Shown piece after piece: positions 18,280 through 26,548 of a stretch of 64,000 nt of DNA. The notes under the pieces were generated by a model, which searched no databases, was not told the DNA's origin, and worked only from the letters and a program-made list of their open reading frames with translations. How positions within the stretch are numbered: the stretch's first letter is position 1; every line of letters starts with the position of its first letter. This DNA is from JAGPCK01 sp964535575. GTDB lineage: Bacteria > Bacteroidota > Bacteroidia > UKL13-3. The stretch lies in the NCBI GenBank assembly GCA_964535575.1, contig CAZHTC010000003.1:62001-126000 (forward strand). Direction: 5' to 3'. Made by a program: the position numbers and the translations under genes.

Positions 18280-19668
18280 GTGGCTAAAGCAAAAACACCC
18301 ACTCCCCAGCGTTTATTTGCGGTAGTTGATATAGAAACTACCGGAGGTCATGCGGCTGCCCATGGCATTACGGAGATTGCCATTATAGTGCATAATGGGA
18401 AAAAAGTAACGGAGCGGTTTCATTCTTTAATAAATCCCGGTTGCGAAATTCCCCGTTTTATTACCGGCCTCACCGGAATTACCAATGAAATGGTAGCAGA
18501 GGCACCTGAGTTTGATGACCTGGCAGCGCAGGTTTTTGAATTGCTTCACGGAAAGGTGTTTGTTGCCCACAATGTAAATTTTGATTATTCATTTGTAAAA
18601 CATCATTTACTGGCGGCAGGCTTTGAGCTCAACACGCAAAAATTATGTACCGTGCGTCTCAGCCGCAAAGTATTTCCCGGTTTAAAATCATATAGCCTTG
18701 GTAATATTTGCGGGCATCTTTCCATTCGCATTGATGATCGTCACCGCGCTACGGGTGATGCCAATGCCACGGTAAAGTTGCTGGAGAAAATTATGCATCA
18801 CGATGAAGGCGGACATATAGATGCAGCTCTTAAAAGGGGGTCGAAGGAATACCTGTTGCCCCCTGATTTGCTGAAAGAAGATATGGATAAACTGCCCCCT
18901 TCACCGGGAGTTTATTATTTTCATGATAAACGCGGAAAAATCATTTACGTAGGTAAAGCCAAACATTTAAAACGGAGAGTTACCTCCCATTTCAGCAATA
19001 ACTCGGTGCAAAAACAAAAGCAGGATTTTTTGCGTCAGGTAAAACGCATTTCATTTGTTGAAACAGGAAACGAGTTGTTTGCTCATATTCATGAATTGAT
19101 TGATATTAAAGAAAAGTGGCCCGATTTAAACCGTGCACAAAAAGGATATACCCCGCGATTCGGATTGTTTTCGTATCAGGACCAAAACGGGTATCAGCGG
19201 CTGGAGGTAAAAACCATTGGCCGCTACCAGCAGCCGTTGTATTATTTTAAATCGGTACATGCCGGACTGGATTTTTTGCGGGAGCAGGCCATGCTGCATC
19301 AGTTGTGTTTTCGTTTGTGCGGATTGCAGCGTGCGGCAGGAGCCTGCGAAAACCACCTGGAAGGAATTTGCCACGGAGCCTGCGTGCAACAGGAAGACGT
19401 TGTTGCTTACAATACTAAAGTGGAGCATATGCTTGCTGAAACACTAGACCAAAGTTTTATAGTAACTGAGAGCGGACGCAACGAGCAGGAACTTGGCGTT
19501 TTGCTGGTGGAGCAGGGAAATTTCTGGGGTTTTGGTTACGTACCCAAAAATGAATTTGTAAATGAACGGGAATGGGTACGGGCACATATTCCCCGAGCTA
19601 AATGGTTTCCCGGAATTGATCAGTTAATACAAAGTTACCTGCTCCACACGGCCCCTGAAATGGGCTGA
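18280..19668 (+). CDS. DnaQ-type exonuclease fused to a GIY-YIG (UvrC/Cho-like) nuclease
   Basis: 462 residues. Domain 1 (about 10-170) is a DEDD exonuclease: VVDIETTGG (ExoI, D and E), VAHNVNFDYSF (ExoII) and HRATGDANAT (ExoIII, H and D). Domain 2 (about 205-290) is GIY-YIG: PPSPGVYYFHDKRGKIIYVGKAKHLKRRV. A C-terminal Cys-containing region (LCGLQRAAGACENHLEGICHGACV) follows, as in UvrC N-terminal halves and Cho. The protein probably trims or incises damaged DNA. The layout is known among bacterial DnaQ-UvrC-like proteins, so it is unusual but not new. Start GTG. Confidence 0.9.
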   Translation: MAKAKTPTPQRLFAVVDIETTGGHAAAHGITEIAIIVHNGKKVTERFHSLINPGCEIPRFITGLTGITNEMVAEAPEFDDLAAQVFELLHGKVFVAHNVNFDYSFVKHHLLAAGFELNTQKLCTVRLSRKVFPGLKSYSLGNICGHLSIRIDDRHRATGDANATVKLLEKIMHHDEGGHIDAALKRGSKEYLLPPDLLKEDMDKLPPSPGVYYFHDKRGKIIYVGKAKHLKRRVTSHFSNNSVQKQKQDFLRQVKRISFVETGNELFAHIHELIDIKEKWPDLNRAQKGYTPRFGLFSYQDQNGYQRLEVKTIGRYQQPLYYFKSVHAGLDFLREQAMLHQLCFRLCGLQRAAGACENHLEGICHGACVQQEDVVAYNTKVEHMLAETLDQSFIVTESGRNEQELGVLLVEQGNFWGFGYVPKNEFVNEREWVRAHIPRAKWFPGIDQLIQSYLLHTAPEMG

Positions 19669-19781
19669 GTTTTTTAATTACAAAAAAATAATACGAGACT
19701 TAGAGGCTTGGCTGTCATAAAACAAAGCAGCAACGGGAAATGATATACTGAAAGGGTACACTGGGGTAAATCCATTTCATG

Positions 19782-19789
19782 TATCTTTG
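19782..19789 (+). promoter_or_regulatory. -7 element TATCTTTG of marC
   Basis: TATCTTTG followed by C, 24 bp before the proposed GTG start of marC. It supports moving the start downstream of the first in-frame TTG at 19787, which would overlap the box. Confidence 0.5.
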
Positions 19790-19813
19790 CGGCATCACCA
19801 AAAAAATTACCTT

Positions 19814-20374
19814 GTGTTTTCATTTAACGAAATAGCTACTGTAACCCTCACTTTGTTTGCCATTATTGATATGCTGGGCACAGTGCCGCTTATCATCAGC
19901 ATGAGGCAAAAGGTGGGGCATATCCAATCAGAAAAAGCCACGCTGGCGGCCGGTTTTCTGATGATCCTGTTTTTATTTGTGGGGGAAGATTTATTGCGCC
20001 TTATCGGTATCGACCTGTCGTCATTTGCCATTGCAGGTTCCATCGTTATTTTTATCCTCGGGCTCGAAATGATTCTGGGCATTAATATTTTTCGTCCCGA
20101 CCCGAATGATGAGGCGGGCAGTATTATCCCAATTGCATTTCCGATTATTGTGGGGTCAGGAACGCTTACTACCATTATTTCATTAAAGGCAGTTTATCAG
20201 GTGCCGAATATTTTAATTGGGATTCTGTGCAATCTTGTTATTGTGTACGTGGTGCTCAAATCGAGTGGATGGATTGAACGCAAATTGGGAAAAGCCGGAC
20301 TGGCAGTGATGCGTAAATTTTTCGGGATTATCCTGCTTTCTATTGCCGTAAAGTTGTTTAAGAGTAATATTTGA
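19814..20374 (+). CDS. MarC family integral membrane protein
   Basis: 186 residues with six membrane segments (FNEIATVTLTLFAIIDMLG, LAAGFLMILFLFVG, SFAIAGSIVIFILGLEMILG, IPIAFPIIVGSGTLTTIISL, ILIGILCNLVIVYVVLKS and FFGIILLSIAVKLF). The PIAFPIIVGSGTLTT stretch is characteristic of MarC/NAAT proteins. Role unproven; members have been linked to amino acid or small-molecule export. I propose the GTG at 19814 because a TATCTTTG promoter box overlaps the earlier in-frame TTG. The last 84 bp of the gene are duplicated in tandem just downstream. Confidence 0.85.
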   Translation: MFSFNEIATVTLTLFAIIDMLGTVPLIISMRQKVGHIQSEKATLAAGFLMILFLFVGEDLLRLIGIDLSSFAIAGSIVIFILGLEMILGINIFRPDPNDEAGSIIPIAFPIIVGSGTLTTIISLKAVYQVPNILIGILCNLVIVYVVLKSSGWIERKLGKAGLAVMRKFFGIILLSIAVKLFKSNI

Positions 20375-20552
20375 ACTAGAGCTCTAAGTGGTAGTTGGCG
20401 GGGACGCCAACCACGGACAAAAAAGCCGGACTGGCTGTGATGCGTAAATTTTTCGGGATTATCCTGCTTTCTATTGCCGTAAAGTTGTTTAAGAGTAATA
20501 TTTGAACTAGAGCTCTAAGTGGTAGTTGGCGGGGACGCCAACCACGGACAAA
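20291..20552 (+). repeat. 131-bp tandem duplication of the marC 3' end plus hairpin
   Basis: Unit 1 (20291-20421) and unit 2 (20422-20552) are identical except for one base (GGCAGTG versus GGCTGTG). Each has the last 84 bp of marC, the stop, and a hairpin GTTGGCGGGGACGCCAAC (20394-20411 and 20525-20542) followed by CACGGACAAA. The second gene fragment has no start and is not a gene. Confidence 0.95.
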
Positions 20553-20554
20553 GC

Positions 20555-20737
20555 GGGCAGACTCTTCGCGTTGCTCAGAGTGACGGTAGAGTGAAATTAA
20601 AATAGTTATCGTCTTTCTGAGCGCAGCGAAGAAACTGTTTCCTGAAGCAGAATTCAGGTTCGTAACAGAATGTTGTTAGTGGTTCTAACGGGCAGACTCT
20701 TTCCCGCATAAGCGGGACAAGCGCGTTGTTCGGAGTG
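20555..20737. repeat. REP-like intergenic repeats with an inserted palindrome
   Basis: Two copies of GGGCAGACTCTT...CGCGTTGnTCnGAGTG (20555-20582 and 20690-20737). The second is interrupted by TCCCGCATAAGCGGGACAAG (20702-20721). Between them, TTCTGAGCGCAGCGAAGAAA (20614-20633) is a related sequence in inverted orientation. This type of TCTGAGCGnAGCGAAGA repeat is widespread between genes in Bacteroidota. The stretch 20375-20750 otherwise contains no gene. Confidence 0.75.
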
Positions 20738-20750
20738 CAGGAGAAAAATT

Positions 20751-21710
20751 TTACTTCTTCAACAATCCTATTTCAATCAATCGCTCATTCAGGTATTCGC
20801 CTGCGCTTATTGGCGCGTAAGCCTGCGGGTGTTGTGCATCCACGCATAATGGCAAACAATCTAACCGCATCTCTGAACGAGGGTGCAAAAAGAACGGGAT
20901 GGAAAACCGCGGGGTGCTCCACTTTTCTTTGGGCGGATTCACTACCCGGTGTGTGGTTGATTTAAGTTTATTATTGGTGTGCCTTTGCAGCATATCCCCC
21001 ACATTTACCACCAGCTGATTAGGAAGTGCTGTTATAGCCACCCATTCTCCCTGTTTATTCAATACCTGCAATCCTTCGGCCGAGGCACCCATAAGCAGCG
21101 TAATTAAATTAATGTCTTCGTGCTCGGCTGCACGCACGGCCGATTCGGGTTCGCTTGTAATTGGCGGGTAATGGATGGGTCTGAGGATGCTGTTGCCATG
21201 ATGAATTTTATCATCAAAATAGGTTTCATCAAGACCAAGGTAAAGCGCAATGGCGCGCAGCATGTATTTACCTGTTTCTTCTATTTTCTGATATACTTCT
21301 TTCCCTGCTGCATTAAATCCGGGAAGTTCGGTTACCGTTACATTTTCGGGGTATTCTTTCTTTATCGGGTCGTTATCTTCTACATATTGACCAAAATGCC
21401 AGAACTCTTTTAAATCGCCCACATTACGTCCTTTGGCATGTTCCTTACCAAAGGAGGTATATCCGCGCTGACCGGCCAAACCCGGTACTTCATATTTCTT
21501 TTTTATGTCTTCGGGAAGATTGAAAAATTGCTGCACTTCGCTGTATAATTTATCCTGCAGTGCATCGCTTAGAAAATGCCCCTTTACTGCTACAAATCCA
21601 ATGTCTTCATACGCCTTGCCCAGTGCTTCAACAAAAGCCTGCCTGCGATGGGTGTCATCGGAAAGGAAATCGGATAGGTCAACTGACGGAATACCTGCTG
21701 CGTGATTCAT
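20751..21710 (-). CDS. 2OG-Fe(II) oxygenase, isopenicillin N synthase-like
   Basis: 319 residues from MNHAAGIPSVDLSDFL. The N-terminal DIOX_N region contains FVAVKGHFLS and PEDIKKKYEVPGLAGQRGYT. The catalytic core carries the iron triad H and D in AAEHEDINLITLL and the distal His in STTHRVVNPP, with the 2OG-binding pair in PRFSIPFFLHP. The layout matches the bacterial IPNS-like oxygenases that act on small metabolites. Substrate unknown. The shorter start is chosen because the first 22 residues of the longer frame are not family-like and lie over the DUF4175 3' end. Confidence 0.88.
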   Translation of the reverse strand: MNHAAGIPSVDLSDFLSDDTHRRQAFVEALGKAYEDIGFVAVKGHFLSDALQDKLYSEVQQFFNLPEDIKKKYEVPGLAGQRGYTSFGKEHAKGRNVGDLKEFWHFGQYVEDNDPIKKEYPENVTVTELPGFNAAGKEVYQKIEETGKYMLRAIALYLGLDETYFDDKIHHGNSILRPIHYPPITSEPESAVRAAEHEDINLITLLMGASAEGLQVLNKQGEWVAITALPNQLVVNVGDMLQRHTNNKLKSTTHRVVNPPKEKWSTPRFSIPFFLHPRSEMRLDCLPLCVDAQHPQAYAPISAGEYLNERLIEIGLLKK

Positions 21711-21765
21711 ATGATGTTTGTTAAAATGACAAAGATAAAAACCCTGATGTATTGTACAACTATTG

Positions 21766-24700
21766 TTATTTGCCAATAAGGTTGAAATAACTTTTGCTTT
21801 TTTCGCGGTAATACGGCTGCAGTGAAGGAGGAATGGTGAGTAGCAATTCCTGTTCTTTGTTTTTCTGTTTCAAAAATTCTTCAATATCCGGAGGCAGTGT
21901 TCGTGTTTTTTCATCGGCTGTCTTCGATTCGCGTTTGTTGTCCTGCTCCCGTTCTTTATCGGCTTTTTCGGCTTCCAGCATACGGGTTTTAATTTCTTCC
22001 TGCCGTTTTATGGTTTCCGAATTCAACCGTTTGTTCACCAAATCTTTTTCCGTTTGCTCCATCAGTTGCTGCATTTCCTTTAGCTCTTTGCTCAACCCCG
22101 ATGAGCCTCCTGCTGCTTTTCCTTCCTTTTGCATCTGCTGCTGCATTTGCTGTAATTGCCTGCGAATAGCAGCTTGTTTGGCAGCCATTTCGGCAAATTC
22201 TTTACTGCTCATTCCACCGGGAGAACCTTTGCCGTCTTTGCCTCCGGGTTTCATGCCGTTTTTCATCATTTCATTCAGTTGATCCTGCATTTTCATCAGT
22301 TCGCTTAATGAAGGCTGGCTCCCTTTTCCTTTTTTCTTTACTTTACCTCCCGAACCCGAACCACTGCCTTCCTGCATGGATTGCTGCATTTGTTTCAGTA
22401 CATCGGTAAGCATTACGGCAATATTATTCACCGAGGTCATCACGTATTGCTGCCGGGCGCGTCCCTGCTGAATATCGCGGTCGGCAAAGTTTTTAATGGC
22501 TTTATCCATATTAAAATTTACTTCGCCCAACTCCCGGTTAATGAATGCCGAAATTTGCGGCACACGTTTGCTCAGCGCAAACAAACTGTCTTCTACAATT
22601 TGCGCATAATCTTTTAATTCCTTTTGCTTTTGCGCCAGTTTTACGTACTGCGGATTGTAGCCCTGCATAGTAGCCATCTGTTGCATCAGGTCTTCCTGGT
22701 CTTTTGAAAGCTGAATCAGGTTTTCGAGTAAAGCCCGCAACGCATCGTAATCTTCTTCCTGCTTTTTTTCCTGCTCCGACTGCATGCTCTTTTTCATCTT
22801 GGCACTCATCTCCTGCATTTTTTTCGCTGCTTTTTTCTGCGACTCCGAAGCTTTTTTATTTTCTTTCTGTTCTAATTGCTCGCGGCTGTTGTCCAACTCT
22901 TCTTTGGTTTGTTTTTCTTCCGTATCGGTGTCGGGTAATTTTTCAGGCTGTTCCAGCTGTTCGTTCTTTTGTTCTAATTGCTCCAGATCTTTTTTAATTT
23001 GTTCAAACTCTTTGGTGATTTCTTTTTGCTGCTCTTTCAACTGCTGCTGATCGGCTTTTTTATCTTTGGTTTGTTCGCTCAGCTTATCCTGCTTCTCCGC
23101 TAATTTTTCAAGCGCATCGGCATTTTCTTTCAGCTTTTGTTCTATCTCCAGTTTTTTATACAACTCAAGCATGCGGTCTAATTCCTTTTCCACCTCTTTA
23201 TTGTTCAGCTCCATTTGCTCCAGGTCTTTCTGCATTTGCTCCTTGTTGTTTTGCTTCATCATGTTTTCGAGCTTTTGCATCAATTGTTTTATCTCCGGGT
23301 TTAATACCTCGTCCCACATTTTCTGTAGCTCTTCCTGTTTTTGCAAAATGGTTTCATCGGTTTTGGTAAACTGTTGCTGCTGTTCCGCATTTCGTTTACT
23401 TTCTTCTTTCAGGTTGTTTATTTTTTTCTCCAGTTCTTTTTCTCTTTTCAGCATTTCATCCAGTTTCTTCTTCTCTTCCCAGCTCAGCTCTTTTTTCTCC
23501 AGCATTTTTTGCTGCAGTTCTTTCATTTCTTTGTTCAGGGCACGAGCCTCCTTTATGGCCTCATTCATTTCATCTTTCAGTTGCCTGCTGTTGTTTTCGG
23601 CTTGCTCTTTCAACTCTTCCTTGTTTGGAGCTTTGTACAGCTGAATTTGCGAACGGGTAGATTTACTCCCGCTCACTCCGTCATTATCCCAAACCTCAAA
23701 ATAATATTCTACCTCATCTTCCATTTGAATATTGATGGCAGCGAGATTAAACATGTGATAAAAGTTTTGTTTCAGTTGCGTGCTGCGTACCGGAAGGGTA
23801 ATCACATTTTTTACCGGTTGGGTTACTTGTTTCCCGTCTTTTTTCAAAAACGAATACACAAACTGAAGTTTACGAAATCCGTGGTCATCTTCAATTTCTC
23901 CAATGAAATAAACTGTTTTTGGCGAAAGGCTGTCGGCACGCGGAGTAACCTGAATGGATGGAAATGCATCGGGAATCACCTGCACTGACCAGGTGAGTGA
24001 ATCGCTTTGCCCAGACTCATTGTTGCGCGTGATGATATGGTACAAACTCCCTTTCACAAATCTGCGTGCAAATCCAAAAAAACCATTTTGCTCTTCGCTT
24101 ATTTCGGGTTTTCCTTCGCTTAGCTGCATACTCATTGTCGATACATTTCTGGTTTTAAACTTCCAGTTTACTTTTGTACCGGCCGGAATAGTGAGGTCGC
24201 CTGAGTTGGAGAGTACTTCATTCTTTTTCCCCAGATATGCGGGGTAATCAAGCTGAACAGTGAAATTTAAAATATTTGGTTTGGCCAGCATATCCAGCAG
24301 GTATTCCTGAGAATAAAACTCATCGGCAAAAAGGCGAAATGGAATATCGTGCTGTATGTTTTTAAACCGGTAGCTGAATGCATTTTTATCCTGTTTCTGC
24401 ATTTTAAACAGCGTGCCGTTTACTTCAATAAAAACTTCATCCGGCAGCAGTTTCCCTCCGGTGTGTATGGTCAACTCAAAATCCTCCTGCTGGGCGGCTT
24501 TCAGTTCTTTATTGTCAATGGTAAATGTAAACGGAGCTGTTTTTGGGAAAAACTTATTGTAGTTTACCAGTCGTTGCGAGCTATCGCTAATCATAGATGG
24601 GGCTATAAACTGAATAAGGGCAAATGCCAGCAGGGGCACTGCGGCATATTTGGCATATCTGAAATTTTGTTTCAGGTTAATGGCACTGGCAAAGGGTATT

Positions 24701-25128
24701 GGTTTTATCTCTGTTATTTTCTGGTTTATTCCTGCCTCAATTAACTCAAGACTGCTACTGTTGGCTGCCCCATGTTTCAGTTGAAGAATATTCAGCAATT
24801 TGTCTTTTACCTCGGGGAAATGCGTACCAATAATGGATGACGCCTGCTCGTAGCTGAGTACTTTTCCTAATTGCATCCAATGGGCAGCGGGTAGCACCAC
24901 GTATTTGCCAAGTACAACTGCCGCAAAACCGATGTAGGTGTAAAATAAAACCGCCCTAATGCCACTGTTGAATTGCCCGAAATATTCGAGAACGGCTACC
25001 AGCAGAAATACAGCCACCAATCCGGTGAGGGCATACAAGCTGCCACGGATGAGTTGATTTTTGTAATACTTTCGTATAAACTCATCCAGTTTGGTCAATA
25101 AAACGCTATAATTATCCTGATTATTCAC
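21766..25128 (-). CDS. DUF4175-type giant membrane-anchored coiled-coil protein
   Basis: 1120 residues. Two N-terminal membrane segments (about 27-50 and 58-80) and a third near 155-172 are followed by a beta-rich region (about 180-490). A very long Gln/Glu/Lys-rich coiled coil (about 500-800) comes next, then a Gly/Ser/Lys linker (MQEGSGSGSGGKVKKKGKGS) and a Met/Gln-rich end. This is the architecture of the DUF4175 family of Bacteroidota. The function is not established; the size suggests an envelope scaffold. The gene sits between a signalling protein upstream and an oxygenase downstream on the same strand; whether they form one transcript is unclear. Confidence 0.85.
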   Translation of the reverse strand: MNNQDNYSVLLTKLDEFIRKYYKNQLIRGSLYALTGLVAVFLLVAVLEYFGQFNSGIRAVLFYTYIGFAAVVLGKYVVLPAAHWMQLGKVLSYEQASSIIGTHFPEVKDKLLNILQLKHGAANSSSLELIEAGINQKITEIKPIPFASAINLKQNFRYAKYAAVPLLAFALIQFIAPSMISDSSQRLVNYNKFFPKTAPFTFTIDNKELKAAQQEDFELTIHTGGKLLPDEVFIEVNGTLFKMQKQDKNAFSYRFKNIQHDIPFRLFADEFYSQEYLLDMLAKPNILNFTVQLDYPAYLGKKNEVLSNSGDLTIPAGTKVNWKFKTRNVSTMSMQLSEGKPEISEEQNGFFGFARRFVKGSLYHIITRNNESGQSDSLTWSVQVIPDAFPSIQVTPRADSLSPKTVYFIGEIEDDHGFRKLQFVYSFLKKDGKQVTQPVKNVITLPVRSTQLKQNFYHMFNLAAINIQMEDEVEYYFEVWDNDGVSGSKSTRSQIQLYKAPNKEELKEQAENNSRQLKDEMNEAIKEARALNKEMKELQQKMLEKKELSWEEKKKLDEMLKREKELEKKINNLKEESKRNAEQQQQFTKTDETILQKQEELQKMWDEVLNPEIKQLMQKLENMMKQNNKEQMQKDLEQMELNNKEVEKELDRMLELYKKLEIEQKLKENADALEKLAEKQDKLSEQTKDKKADQQQLKEQQKEITKEFEQIKKDLEQLEQKNEQLEQPEKLPDTDTEEKQTKEELDNSREQLEQKENKKASESQKKAAKKMQEMSAKMKKSMQSEQEKKQEEDYDALRALLENLIQLSKDQEDLMQQMATMQGYNPQYVKLAQKQKELKDYAQIVEDSLFALSKRVPQISAFINRELGEVNFNMDKAIKNFADRDIQQGRARQQYVMTSVNNIAVMLTDVLKQMQQSMQEGSGSGSGGKVKKKGKGSQPSLSELMKMQDQLNEMMKNGMKPGGKDGKGSPGGMSSKEFAEMAAKQAAIRRQLQQMQQQMQKEGKAAGGSSGLSKELKEMQQLMEQTEKDLVNKRLNSETIKRQEEIKTRMLEAEKADKEREQDNKRESKTADEKTRTLPPDIEEFLKQKNKEQELLLTIPPSLQPYYREKSKSYFNLIGK

Positions 25129-25176
25129 AAGGCACTACTCGCATCAAATTTAATGCAAAATTGCTGATTTTAGTAT

Positions 25177-26175
25177 TTACAGCGGAATGGTAAAATAAGC
25201 GGAGGTACCTGAACCTTTTTCGCTCTCAAACCAGATATCACCCTGCTGAGTGGCTACCAACAGCTTACACACCTGCAGGCCTAATCCTTCCGAGGTATGC
25301 TCATCATAGGATGATAATTCAAAATCGTAGGTAAAATCGGTGCTCATGCCTTCGCCTTTATCGCGAATGCTTATTTCCAGTTTGTGATTTTTTTCCCGGG
25401 CACTTATGCGCACCGGTGCTCCATCCGGGCTGAATTTAATGGCATTATCAAGCAGATTCCATACAATGAGGCTAAGGGTGGCATCATCAGCCATCACGTT
25501 TATTTGTGCATCCACATCATTAATAAACCTGATATTTTTATGTTCGTAGGGAAACATTGCTTTTTGCCTTACCTTTTCAATAAGCTGGCGCAGGGAAGTT
25601 TCTTTTTTGTTCCGGTGTATATCGGTTGAATTATGACTGCGAAGCGTGGTCCAGGTAAACAAGTTAAGCAATACAAGTTCCGACCGGCTAAAGGTGTCGC
25701 GGTAGCGGGTGAGTAAACCGCCAGACAACAGCTCCTGTAAAGGCAAGTTCCCATCGCGCACAATAGTGGCCACGCGGTAAAGTTCACTCAGGGGTTCCCG
25801 CAATTCGTCAGAGATAATATGATATATCTTATTTTTTTCCTTGTATTCGTTGTCGAGCAATTTTTCCAATACCTGTTTGCGTTCATCATTTTTTTTGCGG
25901 TAGTTAATATTGGCCAGTAACAGAATGGTTAAAATGATTATGAAAATAAGCAGTAAAATAAGTTGTATGCGCACTTGCAGTTTCACATCGTTTTTTAAGG
26001 AATCAATCTGACTTATGGCTGCACGCAGCGAATCAGCGGTAGCCGGGGTTTCGGGCAACTCCACAACGGGTGCGGCAGCCTGTGAAACGTAAACGATGGT
26101 ATCGGTGTGCACACTGTCGCCTGCCCGCAAGGTGAAGGCAACAAGGCTAAGGAAAAGAAATACGATTATTCTCAA
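25177..26175 (-). CDS. Membrane histidine kinase-like protein lacking the phospho-acceptor His
   Basis: 332 residues: signal peptide (1-19), periplasmic stretch with a short coiled coil, one membrane helix (about 67-90), a dimerisation helix region and a HATPase_c domain. The ATP site is intact: N box WNLLDNAIKFSP (230-240), G1 DKGEG (262-266) and G2 GLGL (287-290). The H box reads ISDELREPL (111-119), with Asp113 where SHELRTPL-type kinases have the phosphorylated His. His109, one helical turn before, is the nearest candidate. It may act as a pseudokinase or allosteric partner. The start of DUF4175 follows 48 bp downstream. No response regulator is adjacent. Confidence 0.82.
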   Translation of the reverse strand: MRIIVFLFLSLVAFTLRAGDSVHTDTIVYVSQAAAPVVELPETPATADSLRAAISQIDSLKNDVKLQVRIQLILLLIFIIILTILLLANINYRKKNDERKQVLEKLLDNEYKEKNKIYHIISDELREPLSELYRVATIVRDGNLPLQELLSGGLLTRYRDTFSRSELVLLNLFTWTTLRSHNSTDIHRNKKETSLRQLIEKVRQKAMFPYEHKNIRFINDVDAQINVMADDATLSLIVWNLLDNAIKFSPDGAPVRISAREKNHKLEISIRDKGEGMSTDFTYDFELSSYDEHTSEGLGLQVCKLLVATQQGDIWFESEKGSGTSAYFTIPL

Positions 26176-26208
26176 GCGGGGTAAAAATACTAAAAAGCAG
26201 GGATAATT

Positions 26209-26445
26209 TTACACCAGACCATCAAGGGCCAATGCCAGTTTGCGGTCGAGATCAGTAATGGTATTGGCTGCCGAGTGGGTGCATAATTTTACTTCCACCC
26301 GATTGTATACATTGGTCCATTCGGGGTGATGGTCCATCTTCTCTATGATATAGGAGGCCCGCACCATAAAGGCCATGGCATCGCCAAAGGTGTTAAAAGT
26401 AAATACTTTCTGCAACTGATTGTTGTGTTCTGTCCATCCGTTCAT
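26209..26445 (-). CDS. 4a-hydroxytetrahydrobiopterin dehydratase
   Basis: 78 residues, slightly shorter than the usual 95-100. The PCD fold motifs are visible: FTFNTFGDAMAFMVRASYIIEKMDHHPEWTN-type region with the active-site HHPEW, then the NRVEVKLCTHSAANTITDLD strand-helix. It dehydrates the carbinolamine formed by aromatic amino acid hydroxylases, regenerating pterin. The small size comes from a missing N-terminal strand. Possibly in one transcript with the kinase-like gene 33 bp downstream. Confidence 0.9.
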   Translation of the reverse strand: MNGWTEHNNQLQKVFTFNTFGDAMAFMVRASYIIEKMDHHPEWTNVYNRVEVKLCTHSAANTITDLDRKLALALDGLV

Positions 26446-26515
26446 ACGTGAGGTGTTTTTTACAAATAAAGGGATAAATTTCTAAAACGGTATTTTGAGG
26501 TGCAGCTAAAAAAAG

Positions 26516-26523
26516 TAACTTTG
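26516..26523 (+). promoter_or_regulatory. -7 element TAACTTTG of the radical SAM gene
   Basis: TAACTTTG followed by G, 25 bp before the ATG at 26549, in the divergent intergenic region. Confidence 0.5.
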
Positions 26524-26548
26524 GCAGCATCAAATTCACCTTAAACCC

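Noticed and set aside
20422..20504. Second small marC-like gene
   Set aside because: It is only the duplicated 3' end of marC with no start codon.
22784..23644. Ser/Cys/Phe-rich plus-strand frames opposite the DUF4175 gene
   Set aside because: They are antisense shadows of the Gln/Glu/Lys-rich coiled-coil codons.
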